A stretch of 64,000 bases of DNA. It comes from Candidatus Litorirhabdus singularis (GTDB taxonomy: Bacteria > Pseudomonadota > Gammaproteobacteria > Pseudomonadales > Halieaceae). Positions 55,078 through 64,000 of the stretch are shown here, piece after piece. Every line of letters starts with the position of its first letter. Position 1 is the stretch's first letter. Made by a program: the position numbers and the translations under genes. Under the pieces are notes generated by a model. That model was not told the origin of the DNA, searched no databases, and saw only the letters and a list, made by a program, of their open reading frames with translations. The DNA is taken from NCBI RefSeq assembly GCF_026262625.1, contig NZ_SHNN01000002.1:124001-188000 (forward strand), in the 5' to 3' direction.

Positions 55078-56447
55078 TGAAATTCCTTTTGCTTTGGTCA
55101 GATGTGCTTATTTTCATGCTAGTGATAGCACTGGTGAGCTTTTTCTATACGTTGCGCAACGATCCGCAGTTGAGCGCGCGTTGGCGGCAGGTCTTCGGCA
55201 ACCGGCTGGGTATGATCAGCTTCGTTATTATGGCCTGCTATATCGCGGTTGCGCTGCTTGATTCTGTTCACTTTCGTTATGCGCTGGACCGGGTGGAGGG
55301 TCAGTCCAGTGACATGGTGTCCTATGATAACCGCGTCCACAGTCTGCTGGATTTGGGTATGGGTAATATGGGGGAGTTGCATGAGCGCACTTATTCCGCG
55401 CCATTCGCACTCATCTCCTTCGAAAAACAAAACATGAAGGACGCCAACGGTAACGATATCCGTGATTTTCCGCCGTTGCTGCATGCGGGTAAGCATTTGG
55501 CGCAGCCCAGTGATCGCGGGCAGGATATTCTGCAGCAGACCTTACTGGCGCTGTTTGTGGGACTGCTGATATCACTGGTGGTGATTGCGCCGCAGTGGTG
55601 GTGGTTGCGGCATAGTAGTTTACCCTGGCATGCGGCCTGGGCAACGCAGGCAGCGGTTATCTGCCTGTTTAGTTGGGCCTTGCACCTCAACAGTCTTTAC
55701 CATGTGTTGGGCACCGACCTTGGCGGCGCAGATGTGCTTTATAAAACGATCAAAGGTATTCGCACCGGCGTGTTACTCGGTACGCTGGCGACGCTGATCA
55801 TGTTGCCCATCGCGGTGACTCTGGGCGTTGCCGCAGGTTATTACCGGGGCTGGGTGGATGACGCCGTGCAGTATCTGTATACCACGCTAAGCTCGATTCC
55901 CGGCATATTGTTGATTGCTGCGTCGGTACTGTTGTTTCAGGTATACATCGACATAAACCCCGATATTTTTGAGGTGGGACTGCAGAAAGCGGACGCACGC
56001 TTTGTGGCGCTTTGCTTCATTCTTGGCGTAACCAGTTGGTCCAGTCTGTGTCGCTTGATGCGGGCAGAGACTCTGAAGATAAGTCAGCTCGGCTATGTGC
56101 AGGCGGCGCGTGCCTTTGGGGTCAGTAACCCGCGGATTATTATTCGTCACATACTGCCGAACACTGTCCATATCCTGTTGATTACCTTTGTGCTGGACTT
56201 CAGTGCCCTGGTCTTGGCGGAGGCCGTGCTGTCCTATATTGGGGTGGGAATAGACTCATCTATGGCCAGTTGGGGCAATATGATCAATGGGGCGCGTTCG
56301 GAGCTATCGCGCGAACCAGCTATCTGGTGGACGCTGATCGGCGCCTTCTTTTTTATGTTCGTGCTGGTGCTATCAGCCAATTTGTTCTCTGATCTGGTAC
56401 GTGATGCGTTTGATCCGCGCACTACTACCGGTAAGGCAAAAGCATGA
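55077..56447 (+). CDS. Peptide ABC transporter permease (OppC/YejE type), with a repeated entry motif
   Basis: 456 aa, about 110-150 longer than usual OppC. The C-terminal half is normal: EAA loop AARAFGVSNPRIIIRHILPN and GVGIDSSMASWGNMI. In the N-terminal half the typical pattern G-T-D-x-x-G-x-D-[VI]-L before the first transport helix occurs twice. Copy 1 is at about residue 143 (SDRGQDILQQTLLALFVGLL) and copy 2 at about 211 (TDLGGADVLYKTIKGIRTGV), followed by the usual TMD. About 68 residues separate them, including a helix-rich segment (WWWLRHSS). It looks like a partial tandem duplication. It overlaps the ATPase start by four bases. Confidence 0.88.
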   Translation: MKFLLLWSDVLIFMLVIALVSFFYTLRNDPQLSARWRQVFGNRLGMISFVIMACYIAVALLDSVHFRYALDRVEGQSSDMVSYDNRVHSLLDLGMGNMGELHERTYSAPFALISFEKQNMKDANGNDIRDFPPLLHAGKHLAQPSDRGQDILQQTLLALFVGLLISLVVIAPQWWWLRHSSLPWHAAWATQAAVICLFSWALHLNSLYHVLGTDLGGADVLYKTIKGIRTGVLLGTLATLIMLPIAVTLGVAAGYYRGWVDDAVQYLYTTLSSIPGILLIAASVLLFQVYIDINPDIFEVGLQKADARFVALCFILGVTSWSSLCRLMRAETLKISQLGYVQAARAFGVSNPRIIIRHILPNTVHILLITFVLDFSALVLAEAVLSYIGVGIDSSMASWGNMINGARSELSREPAIWWTLIGAFFFMFVLVLSANLFSDLVRDAFDPRTTTGKAKA

Positions 56448-58060
56448 AGCCTTCGCTGCCCAATCAACGTCGACTTGAAGTGCGTGATCTGAAGGTTGCG
56501 GTGAAGGCGGGCGCAGAGCAGTTGCTGCGAGGTGTCAGTTTCAACGTCGACGCCGGCGAGATTCTGGCGTTGGTGGGCGAATCGGGAAGTGGTAAGTCGA
56601 TCACCTCACTGTCGCTGATGCGTCTATTACCCGATGCTCTGCAGATTACTGGCGGTCAGGTTTCAATGCAGGACACCGATATTTTCAGTCTCACCGAGGC
56701 GCGTATGCAGGCGGTGCGCGGTCGACGCGTGGCGATGATTTTTCAGAACGCGCAGACCGCGCTGAACCCCGTCCAAAAGGCCGGTCAGCAAATCGCCGAA
56801 ACGCTAAAATTGAATACGGCTTTGCGCGGCGCTGGATTGCGCCAGCGCGTCATCGAATTACTGGAAGAAGTAGGTATTCCTGAGGCCGATGCGCGTTATG
56901 ATTTTTATCCACATCAACTATCAGGCGGGCAGCAGCAGCGGGTCATGATTGCCATGGCGCTGGCCTGTGATCCTGAATTGCTGATCGCGGATGAGCCAAC
57001 CACAGCGCTGGATGTCACCATTCAGGATCAGGTGTTGAAACTCATTACCCAACTGGCCCGTAAGCGTCAGTTGGCGGTGTTGCTTATCACTCACGACATG
57101 GGCGTGGTCAAAAATACGGCAGATCGCGTCGCAGTAATGTATCAGGGTGAGATTATCGAGAGTGCACCTGTCGCGGAGTTTTTCCTGTCACCGCAGCAGG
57201 ACTATTCGCGGCGCCTGATTGCCAGCTTGCCTGATCTCGAAAAATTTCAGCAGGCCCCAGCGGTAGTGCCGCTGTTGCAGGTAGAAGATGTCGAAGTGCA
57301 CTTTCCGATCCGTAAAGGCGTGTTGCAGCGGGTCGTTGATTACACGCGAGCGGTAGACGGCGTTTCCTTGCAGATCGGTGCCGGTGAAACCTATGCCTTG
57401 GTTGGCGAGTCCGGTAGTGGTAAATCGACGTTGGGGCGGGCGATTCTAAATCTGGAGCGAGCGACGGCAGGACGTATTAGTTTTGATGGGCAAGATCTGG
57501 AGAGCTTTTCAACCGCGCAGATGCTGCCACTGCGTAAGCGTATGCAGGTCATTTTTCAGGACCCGTATTCGTCTATGAATCCGCGTATGACGGTGGGTGA
57601 TATTATTGAAGAGGGTATGGAGAGCCTCAAGGTAGAGTCGCGTGCGACAGAGCGGCAAGAGCGTATCGTGGCACTACTGGAACGGGTGCAGCTCAATGCC
57701 GATCACCGCAGTCGCTATCCGCATGAGTTTTCTGGCGGGCAGCTGCAGCGGATTGCTATCGCCCGAGCGCTGGCAGTGCGGCCCGATCTGATTATCTGTG
57801 ACGAGCCCACCAGTGCGTTGGATGTGTCGATACGTGCCGAGGTGCTGGAGTTATTGAGAGAACTGCAGCGAGAATACGAACTTTCTTATCTTTTCATAAC
57901 CCATGATTTGTCGATTGTGCCCTCGTTAGCGCATCACGTGGGAGTTATGCAGGCTGGGAAGATCGTGGAGCAGGGCACTGCGCAACAGATCCTGCAGGCT
58001 CCCCAACACCCCTATACCCAGGCGCTGCTGGCATCGGTGCCGCGGCTGGATCAGCACTGA
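56444..58060 (+). CDS. Peptide ABC transporter tandem ATPase (YejF/OppDF-type)
   Basis: 538-aa fusion of two NBDs. Each has Walker A GESGSGKS, a signature ([28 protein letters not shown]) and Walker B (LLIADEP; LIICDEP). The oligopeptide-transporter C-terminal extension after each NBD ([29 protein letters not shown]) confirms the Opp/Dpp/Yej class. The YejF-like fusion and gene order identify a YejABEF-type importer. Confidence 0.94.
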   Translation: MKPSLPNQRRLEVRDLKVAVKAGAEQLLRGVSFNVDAGEILALVGESGSGKSITSLSLMRLLPDALQITGGQVSMQDTDIFSLTEARMQAVRGRRVAMIFQNAQTALNPVQKAGQQIAETLKLNTALRGAGLRQRVIELLEEVGIPEADARYDFYPHQLSGGQQQRVMIAMALACDPELLIADEPTTALDVTIQDQVLKLITQLARKRQLAVLLITHDMGVVKNTADRVAVMYQGEIIESAPVAEFFLSPQQDYSRRLIASLPDLEKFQQAPAVVPLLQVEDVEVHFPIRKGVLQRVVDYTRAVDGVSLQIGAGETYALVGESGSGKSTLGRAILNLERATAGRISFDGQDLESFSTAQMLPLRKRMQVIFQDPYSSMNPRMTVGDIIEEGMESLKVESRATERQERIVALLERVQLNADHRSRYPHEFSGGQLQRIAIARALAVRPDLIICDEPTSALDVSIRAEVLELLRELQREYELSYLFITHDLSIVPSLAHHVGVMQAGKIVEQGTAQQILQAPQHPYTQALLASVPRLDQH

Positions 58061-58090
58061 GGCTTTGCCTCTGGCTGGATCTACGCCAGA
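58059..58090 (+). terminator. Overlapping hairpins after the peptide importer
   Basis: GAGGC (58059-58063) pairs with GCCTC (58067-58071), and alternatively TCTGGC (58070-58075) with GCCAGA (58085-58090). No T-run is seen, so it is a weak candidate for an operon end. Confidence 0.25.
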
Positions 58091-58238
58091 AGCGCTCTAT
58101 CCCGCGGCAGGAAGGCAGCTACCCCACCTAATCTTCGCTATACTCAGCGCTGGTGTGTAGCGGATAACTTTACTGTGGGCATTAACGCCGCTTGCGCGCC
58201 ATAAGGACGTCTACTATGACAGCGATCGGGAGCAAACT

Positions 58239-58484
58239 ATGCAGCACAGCTTGATGTCACAAGGGTTGGAGCTGATGTTGTTTGGGATGGGGACCGTAGT
58301 GATCTTTCTGACGCTGCTGGTGCTTATTACCACCGTGATGTCAGCATTGGTTGCACGCTTTCCACCTTCGCCTGCAGATACCTTAGCAGCCCCGTTGCCC
58401 GTTTCGGCGACCACTTCCGTGACAGACCCCGTTTTACTCTCGGTCATTAGCGCCGCTATCCACCATCACCGCAAAGGACGCTAA
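58239..58484 (+). CDS. oadG: Oxaloacetate decarboxylase gamma subunit
   Basis: 81-aa single-spanning subunit that holds the alpha and beta subunits of the Na+-pumping decarboxylase together. The segment LMLFGMGTVVIFLTLLVLI is the conserved OadG helix, followed by a Pro/Ala-rich linker and a His-rich basic C-terminus (HHHRKGR) typical for Zn-binding gamma subunits. GGGAG lies six bases before the ATG. It is first of oadGAB. Confidence 0.9.
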   Translation: MQHSLMSQGLELMLFGMGTVVIFLTLLVLITTVMSALVARFPPSPADTLAAPLPVSATTSVTDPVLLSVISAAIHHHRKGR

Positions 58485-58487
58485 GCG

Positions 58488-60287
58488 ATGAACGATGTCA
58501 GCAAGCCTCTGGGAATTACCGACGTCGTGCTGCGCGATGCATCACAATCGTTATTGGCAACACGAGTCAGGTTGGAAGATATGCTGCCGATCGCCGGCGC
58601 GCTCGACAAGATTGGTTTTTGGTCGTTGGAGTCATGGGGTGGCGCCACATTCGATGCCTGTATTCGTTATCTGGGAGAAGACCCCTGGGAGCGCATTCGT
58701 GAGCTGAAAAAGGCGATGCCCAATACGCCGCAGCAAATGCTGTTTCGCGGCCAGAATATACTCGGCTACCGTCACTATGCTGACGATGTCGTCGATAAGT
58801 TTGTGGAACGCGCAGCCAGCAACGGGATTGATGTGTTTCGCGTTTTTGACGCAATGAATGATATGCGTAATATTGAAACTGCGCTGGCGGCCGTCAAGCG
58901 GGTGGAGAAGCATGCCCAGGGCACAATTTCCTACACGGTTAGCCCCGTGCATACGCTGGATTCATGGGTAGAGCAGGGTAAACGCATTGAAGATATGGGT
59001 GCCGATTCTATTGCGATCAAGGATATGGCCGGCTTGTTGCGTCCCTATGATGGCTATGAGCTGGTAACACGACTGAAGGCGGCGTGCTCGATACCGATTC
59101 AGTTGCATTGCCACGCCACCACCGGGCTATCCACGGCAACGATTCTTAAGTGCGTAGAGGCGGGTATCGACAATGTTGATACCTCCATCTCTTCGATGTC
59201 TATGACCTATGGGCATTCTCCCACTGAGACAGTGGTGGCGATGCTGCAGGGTACTGGTCGCGATACCGGGCTTGATATTGAGGCGCTGGAATCGGTGGCG
59301 AGTTATTTCAGGGAGGTGCGGCGTAAGTACGAGCGCTATGAGGGCTCGCTACGTGGTGTGGATTCTCGCATTCTGGTGGCACAGGTCCCAGGCGGCATGC
59401 TCACCAATATGGAAAGCCAGCTGCGAGAGCAAGGCGCGCAGGAGCGGTTGGACGAGGTGCTGGAAGAGATACCGCAGGTGCGAAAAGATCTTGGCTATCT
59501 GCCGCTGGTGACACCGACCTCGCAGATTGTTGGGACGCAGGCGGTGCTAAACGTGCTGACCGGAGAACGCTATCAGTCAATCAGTCGCGAAACGGCGGGT
59601 GTACTCAAAGGTGAATACGGCTCCACCCCGGCTCCGGTAAATGCTGATCTACAGAAGCGTGTGCTGGAGGGTGAGTCTGCCATCACCTGTCGACCTGCAG
59701 ATCTGCTGCAACCGGAGTTTGACCAGCTAACAGCGGAGTTACAGGAAATTGCCGCTGAGCGAGAGATGCGCCTGAACTCTGGAGCGGAGCTGCTTGATGA
59801 TGTTTTGACCTACGCCCTGTTCCCGCAGGTAGCCTTGAAGTTTCTTGAGAATCGCGACAATCCCGCGGCTTTTGAAGAGGCGCCGACAGCTGCTGCTGTG
59901 ACCAAGGCTACGACTGTGGCGACAGGAAGCGCGGCCATAGGTCAGGCGGCTGTCTATACAGTGACGGTGGGCGGGCAGGATTATGTTGTGCAGGTGGCGG
60001 ATGGCGGTGACATAGATTCTGTGCGTAGTGCACAACAGTCAGCTGCGCCTGCTGCTGCCTCGGCAATAGCAACCGGTGCGCCGGTGCCCGCGCCACTGGC
60101 GGGAAACATCGTCAGTATCAATGTGGTGGCCGGTGATCGCATTGAAGCAGGTGCCATCGTTTGTATTCTCGAGGCCATGAAAATGGAGACAGAGGTGCGC
60201 GCCGCCAAGTCCGGGCATGTTATCTCCGTGGATGTGAGCGCAGGCGATGCGGTGGCGGTTGGCGACAGCCTGCTGACGTTGGGCTAA
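58488..60287 (+). CDS. oadA: Oxaloacetate decarboxylase alpha subunit (biotin carrier)
   Basis: 599 aa. The carboxyltransferase barrel begins [17 protein letters not shown], and METLKE-type metal ligands and HCHATTGL follow. A Pro/Ala linker leads to the biotinyl domain, with biotin on Lys565 in EAMKMET. It removes the carboxyl group of oxaloacetate and passes it to the beta subunit. The start is three bases after oadG and the stop four before oadB. Confidence 0.96.
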   Translation: MNDVSKPLGITDVVLRDASQSLLATRVRLEDMLPIAGALDKIGFWSLESWGGATFDACIRYLGEDPWERIRELKKAMPNTPQQMLFRGQNILGYRHYADDVVDKFVERAASNGIDVFRVFDAMNDMRNIETALAAVKRVEKHAQGTISYTVSPVHTLDSWVEQGKRIEDMGADSIAIKDMAGLLRPYDGYELVTRLKAACSIPIQLHCHATTGLSTATILKCVEAGIDNVDTSISSMSMTYGHSPTETVVAMLQGTGRDTGLDIEALESVASYFREVRRKYERYEGSLRGVDSRILVAQVPGGMLTNMESQLREQGAQERLDEVLEEIPQVRKDLGYLPLVTPTSQIVGTQAVLNVLTGERYQSISRETAGVLKGEYGSTPAPVNADLQKRVLEGESAITCRPADLLQPEFDQLTAELQEIAAEREMRLNSGAELLDDVLTYALFPQVALKFLENRDNPAAFEEAPTAAAVTKATTVATGSAAIGQAAVYTVTVGGQDYVVQVADGGDIDSVRSAQQSAAPAAASAIATGAPVPAPLAGNIVSINVVAGDRIEAGAIVCILEAMKMETEVRAAKSGHVISVDVSAGDAVAVGDSLLTLG

Positions 60288-60291
60288 AGCC

Positions 60292-61593
60292 ATGGATAAT
60301 CTGATCAGCCTGTGGGGCGCTTCGGGTCTGGCTCAGCTACAGCCGGGGCAGGGCGTCATGATGGTTATTGGTATGCTGCTGTTGTATCTGGCCATTGCTC
60401 GTAACTTTGAGCCGCTGCTGCTGGTACCGATTGGTTTTGGCGGCATTTTGGCCAATATACCCGGTGCCGGGTTAGCACTTTCTGCGCTGGATAATGCCAT
60501 TATCGGCGCTGACCCTCAGTTGCTGCAGGGTTTGGCGCTGGCGTTGGGCGATAGCAATCTTACTGTGGCCGCTTTGGCCGACGCCTACCACTCGGCGCCA
60601 GCCGCCGCGCAATTGCTGGTGCAGCAGTTGGTTCAGGATGGTGGGTATCGCGATGGTATGCTCTACAGCTTTTACACCGTCGCCATTGCCAGTGGTGTTG
60701 CGCCGCTGGTCATTTTCATGGGGGTGGGCGCTATGACGGATTTTGGACCGTTGCTGGCGAATCCGAAAACACTGTTCCTGGGCGCTGCGGCGCAGTTTGG
60801 TATTTTTGCCACGGTGCTGGGAGCCGTGGGCCTGTCCTCACTGGGCATACTTGATTTCACACTGGCGGAGGCCGCCGCCATAGGGATCATTGGTGGAGCG
60901 GACGGCCCGACCGCGATTTATGTCTCCAGTATTCTGGCACCGGATTTGCTAGGTGCGATTGCGGTAGCGGCTTATTCCTACATGGCACTGGTACCCTTGA
61001 TACAGCCACCGATCATGCGTGCGCTCACCACCGCGGAAGAACGACGTATCGAAATGGTGCAGCTGCGGCCCGTGTCCAAGCGCGAGAAGATCGTGTTTCC
61101 GCTCATGCTATTGGTGCTAGTGGCGCTGCTACTGCCAGCTGCAGCGCCCTTGTTGGGGATGTTTTGTTTTGGCAATTTGATGAACGAGTGTGGCGTGGTA
61201 GATCGCCTTTCCGATACTGCCCGCAACGCGATGATTAATATCACCACTATTTTTCTCGGCTTGTCGGTCGGTTCCAAACTGGTGGCGGACAAATTTCTGG
61301 ACGTAAACACCCTCGGTATTCTGGGTCTGGGTATTGTCGCTTTCGCCATCGGTACCGCCTCAGGTGTGCTTATCGCCAAGTTAATGAATCGGTTGGGTGG
61401 TACGCCGATTAATCCACTTATTGGCTCGGCCGGCGTTTCAGCGGTACCCATGGCTGCCCGTGTCTCGAATAAGCTGGGGTTGGAAGCTAACCCTCAGAAC
61501 TTCCTGTTGATGCATGCCATGGGCCCTAATGTTGCTGGTGTCATCGGGTCTGCGGTAGCGGCAGGGGTCATGATTGCCTTGGTCGGTTCCTAG
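60292..61593 (+). CDS. oadB: Oxaloacetate decarboxylase beta subunit (Na+ pump)
   Basis: 433-aa integral membrane subunit coupling decarboxylation of carboxybiotin to Na+ export. Nine or so helices. The conserved [16 protein letters not shown] (about 200-215, with the essential Asp) and [19 protein letters not shown] followed by [15 protein letters not shown] (C-terminal) are diagnostic. The presence of oadGAB suggests a sodium economy, as expected for a marine bacterium. Confidence 0.96.
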   Translation: MDNLISLWGASGLAQLQPGQGVMMVIGMLLLYLAIARNFEPLLLVPIGFGGILANIPGAGLALSALDNAIIGADPQLLQGLALALGDSNLTVAALADAYHSAPAAAQLLVQQLVQDGGYRDGMLYSFYTVAIASGVAPLVIFMGVGAMTDFGPLLANPKTLFLGAAAQFGIFATVLGAVGLSSLGILDFTLAEAAAIGIIGGADGPTAIYVSSILAPDLLGAIAVAAYSYMALVPLIQPPIMRALTTAEERRIEMVQLRPVSKREKIVFPLMLLVLVALLLPAAAPLLGMFCFGNLMNECGVVDRLSDTARNAMINITTIFLGLSVGSKLVADKFLDVNTLGILGLGIVAFAIGTASGVLIAKLMNRLGGTPINPLIGSAGVSAVPMAARVSNKLGLEANPQNFLLMHAMGPNVAGVIGSAVAAGVMIALVGS

Positions 61594-61697
61594 TTCCGGC
61601 CTACGGGCCTCCAGTGCGCCTCAGTGCGAGCTAAAAAAGGGCTTAAGTCCTTACATCTCTTTACTCGGCGCGGGTTTTATAATTCACCTTGGCCGCC

Positions 61698-61715
61698 TAT
61701 AATCTGCGTTATAAT
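61698..61715 (+). promoter_or_regulatory. Possible gspC promoter, two TATAAT boxes
   Basis: Two perfect TATAAT hexamers at 61698-61703 and 61710-61715 lie 31-43 bases upstream of the gspC start. The -35 partners are weak (TTGGCC at 61689 with a short spacer for the second). Upstream, AAGGGCTTAAGTCCTT (61637-61652) is a small imperfect hairpin that may end the oad transcript. Confidence 0.4.
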
Positions 61716-61745
61716 CTCTTCTCAATCAGGTAGTCGGAAATTTTA

Positions 61746-62753
61746 GTGGCAAGCGAATGGTCCGGATCATTGAACGACAGGATGGGCGCGGGATTGGCAT
61801 TAGCCTCGACTCAGGTCCGGCGCCTCGCCGAACCCGCCATCCTGCGCAGGATTTTGCGTCTGACTTGTGTGCTGGCAGTGCTATGGATACTGCTAGCCTT
61901 GGTGCAATTATTGTGGGCGCTATTGCCGGCGCCTGATGCGGCCGGAGTCAGTACAGTAGTGATTAACCCGCTAACGGGATCACGCGCAGTACAATCGCAG
62001 GATCCGGTGGCCGTTGATAAAATGTTGTCCTGGAATTTGTTTGGTACTGAGGATTCGAAACTGGCCCGGGTTGCAGCCAGCGAGGTTCCGGAGGCAGCCC
62101 CGGCCGACACCGATGGCATTGAAAAAAATGCCAAGGAGACACGCCTTAGTCTGCGCCTTCAGGGTCTGGCAACCTCGCCCGATCCCCGTTACGCACGCGC
62201 GATCATCGAATACCAGGGGCGACAGGAGCAATACGCCATTGATGACAAGCTGCCGGTTTCCGGTCGGGTGACCTTGGCCAAAGTACTGCCAGATAGGGTG
62301 GTGCTGAACAATAGCGGTAAATATGAATTGCTCCTGCTATTCAACGAGGCTGAATCGAGCGCGGCACTGGTGGCAGAACCGGCGGCGCCAGCGAAAAAGA
62401 TGACGCGCCGACAGTCCAAAGACGTTGAGGAGCTGGCACAATCCTACCGAGAGCGTCTTTACAGTAACCCCCAGTCGCTGGCGGAAGTAGTGAAAATTTC
62501 AGCCGTGCGGGACGAGGGACGTTTACAGGGTTATCGCGTCAGCGCCGGTAAAGATAAAGAGCAATTTGAAGCCCTGGGTTTCCAGCCCAATGATCTAGTA
62601 ACTGCTGTTAATGGTATCGAGCTGGATGATCCTGGCAAAGCGATGGAGTTATACCGGGTTATGCGTAGTGCAAAGGAGGCCAGTTTTTCAATCAGGCGTG
62701 GTGAAGAAGATGTTACCCTGAGCGTAGGGCTAGACGGGCAGGAGGCGCAGTGA
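61746..62753 (+). CDS. gspC: Type II secretion system inner-membrane protein GspC
   Basis: 335 aa. A membrane helix at about 37-58 (LTCVLAVLWILLALVQLLW) leads to the homology region (LNLFGT-type SWNLFGTEDSK, then TRLSLRLQGLATSPD, RVTLAKVLPDRVVLNNSGKYE). The C-terminal PDZ-like domain is VSAGKDKEQFEALGFQPNDL followed by VNGIELDDPGKAMELYR. It links the inner-membrane platform to the GspD secretin. GTG 61746 is the likely start, with ATG 61782 an alternative. The stop overlaps the gspD GTG by three bases. Confidence 0.93.
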   Translation: MASEWSGSLNDRMGAGLALASTQVRRLAEPAILRRILRLTCVLAVLWILLALVQLLWALLPAPDAAGVSTVVINPLTGSRAVQSQDPVAVDKMLSWNLFGTEDSKLARVAASEVPEAAPADTDGIEKNAKETRLSLRLQGLATSPDPRYARAIIEYQGRQEQYAIDDKLPVSGRVTLAKVLPDRVVLNNSGKYELLLLFNEAESSAALVAEPAAPAKKMTRRQSKDVEELAQSYRERLYSNPQSLAEVVKISAVRDEGRLQGYRVSAGKDKEQFEALGFQPNDLVTAVNGIELDDPGKAMELYRVMRSAKEASFSIRRGEEDVTLSVGLDGQEAQ

Positions 62754-64000
62754 ACAGATCGAAGGCAGGATTCAGCGGACTATTGAGCAATACAGGCATT
62801 GGCCTGTTGCAGGCGCTGCTGTTGGTCTTGTTGGGAGTCGGTGCTGCCAGTGCGCAGGACTGGACCGTTAACCTCAAAGAAACCGACATTCAAGAGTTGA
62901 TCAAGTTTGTCTCTGAGGCAACTGACACCACCATTGTGGTGGATCCCAAGGTCAAGGGTAAGGTCAAGGTCGTTTCATCGCGGCCGGTATCCAAATCAGA
63001 ACTTTATGATTTATTTTTGTCAATTCTTGATGTGCACGGTTATACCGCTGTGCGCAGCGGTAATGTCGTGCGGGTCATTCCTTCCAAAGATGCTCGCTCT
63101 GCACCGGTACCGGTGCAGGACGGCGTGCTGAAGCAGAATGACGAGTACGTAACCCAGGTGATTCGGCTGGAGAACATATCGGCGGCCAAACTGATACCGG
63201 TGCTGCGCCCGCTCGTGCCACAGCAGGCACATATGGCAGCCTACGCGCCTTCCAACGCGATCATCATTTCTGATATCGCCGCCAATATAGAGCGTATCCG
63301 CAGCATTATCGAGCGCATGGATCAGGGCGCGGTGCAGCAGACCGAAATCATGCCGCTGGAGTTTGCTGTGGCAGATGATGTGGTGCGCATGCTGGAGGAG
63401 CTGAACAAGACCACCGCCAAGAAGAGTGGTGCACCGGAAGACGAGGTACTGTTAGTTGCCGATAAGCGGACTAACAGTGTATTGATTAGCGGTGACGAAT
63501 TGGAGCGAGCGCGAATGCGCAAGCTCATCAAACACCTAGACACACCTCTAGAGCAAAGCGGCAACGTCAAGGTGGTGTACCTCGAGTACGCCATGGCTGA
63601 AGACATCGCCATGGTGCTCACCAAGGTGATGCAAAATATCGGTAAACTTGAGGCCAGCGACAAGGCCAAACGTACCTCTGGCAATAACGCCACCATAGAG
63701 GCAGACGCGGGTACTAATGCCTTGATCATTACCGCCAATACCGATCAGATGCAGTCGATTGAAGCGGTTATTCGGCGACTCGATATTCGTCGCGCTCAGG
63801 TGTTGGTAGAAGCGATTATCGCTGAGATGGAATTGATTGATGGTCAGGATCTGGGGATTCAATGGCTGTTTCGCAGTGATAACGGCGCCTTTGGCTCAAA
63901 TGTAGTTGATGGCAGTAACCGCGCGCAGGGGATTGCGGACGGCTTGTTCCCGCCAGAAAATTTGCCCGAGGATGGCGGTGATTTCGACCGCGGTGGCCTG
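62750..64000 (+). CDS. gspD: Type II secretion system secretin GspD (3' end outside the window)
   Basis: The first 417 residues of the outer-membrane secretin. GTG 62750 overlaps the gspC stop. A signal peptide with core LLQALLLVLLGVGAASAQ precedes the N0 domain (NLKETDIQELIKFVSEATD) and N1-N3 repeats (VIRLENISAAKLIPVLRPLV, MPLEFAVADDVVRMLEEL, VVYLEYAMAEDIAMVLTKV). The start of the secretin core (AQVLVEAIIAEMELIDGQDL) follows. The frame is open to the last base. gspE and the other gsp genes probably continue beyond the edge. Confidence 0.95.
   Translation, partial: MNRSKAGFSGLLSNTGIGLLQALLLVLLGVGAASAQDWTVNLKETDIQELIKFVSEATDTTIVVDPKVKGKVKVVSSRPVSKSELYDLFLSILDVHGYTAVRSGNVVRVIPSKDARSAPVPVQDGVLKQNDEYVTQVIRLENISAAKLIPVLRPLVPQQAHMAAYAPSNAIIISDIAANIERIRSIIERMDQGAVQQTEIMPLEFAVADDVVRMLEELNKTTAKKSGAPEDEVLLVADKRTNSVLISGDELERARMRKLIKHLDTPLEQSGNVKVVYLEYAMAEDIAMVLTKVMQNIGKLEASDKAKRTSGNNATIEADAGTNALIITANTDQMQSIEAVIRRLDIRRAQVLVEAIIAEMELIDGQDLGIQWLFRSDNGAFGSNVVDGSNRAQGIADGLFPPENLPEDGGDFDRGGL

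Overview
The window comes from a Gammaproteobacterium, probably a marine heterotroph of the Cellvibrionales/Halieaceae kind. This is inferred from the combination of an exosortase/PEP-CTERM system, sodium-pump oxaloacetate decarboxylase, type II secretion genes, HspQ, LutABC, YbhGFSR-type and YejABEF-type ABC systems, and many lipid- or steroid-type catabolic enzymes (P450, LLM oxidoreductases, SDRs, sulfotransferase). No rRNA, tRNA, CRISPR array, insertion sequence or phage gene was recognised. By eye the first 7 kb is more AT-rich than the rest.

Layout. (1) 1-6.9 kb, + strand: the end of an exopolysaccharide or O-antigen locus, with the tail of a membrane protein, two P-loop sulfotransferases, two GT4 glycosyltransferases, and GDP-mannose dehydratase plus GDP-fucose synthase. 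Together these suggest a sulfated, fucose-containing surface glycan. (2) 7.1-13.5 kb, +: an exosortase-EpsI fusion, a WecA/MraY-family polyprenyl-phosphate glycosyl-phosphotransferase, a PrsT-like TPR lipoprotein and a small TPR protein. (3) 13.5-19.4 kb: P450, HspQ behind a heat-shock-like promoter, an LLM oxidoreductase, a Lon-substrate-binding-domain protein, a third sulfotransferase and a DUF1080 protein. (4) 19.4-24.4 kb, +: an HlyD/ABC exporter arranged as ybhGFSR. (5) 24.4-33.6 kb: a GST-like protein, a decayed fumarylacetoacetate-hydrolase-family gene, a molybdenum hydroxylase operon with a MoaD/ThiS-like protein, an unusual 578-aa NADP-isocitrate dehydrogenase with an internal duplication, and a beta-propeller lipoprotein. 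(6) 33.7-43.3 kb: MFS and PqiA-like membrane proteins, LLM-MetY-SDR, a dienelactone hydrolase, and lutABC plus an SDR.

(7) 43.4-50 kb, - strand: a multi-domain membrane protein with a long Pro-Glu repeat and an apparent CTG start, a second PrsT-like TPR protein, and a PEP-CTERM protein behind a sigma-54-type promoter. This PEP-CTERM protein is the only visible candidate substrate for the exosortase 40 kb away. (8) 50.3-58.1 kb: a saccharopine-dehydrogenase-like reductase and a YejABEF-type peptide importer with a doubly anchored binding protein and a permease carrying a repeated entry motif. (9) 58.2-61.6 kb: oadGAB. (10) 61.7-64 kb: gspC and the 5' part of gspD, which runs off the window.

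The items most worth following are the isocitrate dehydrogenase with a sequence-visible internal duplication (a possible independent route to a monomeric enzyme), the CTG-started Pro-Glu-repeat protein, the decayed FAH gene, and the dispersed sigma-54/exosortase system beside a sulfated-fucose glycan locus.
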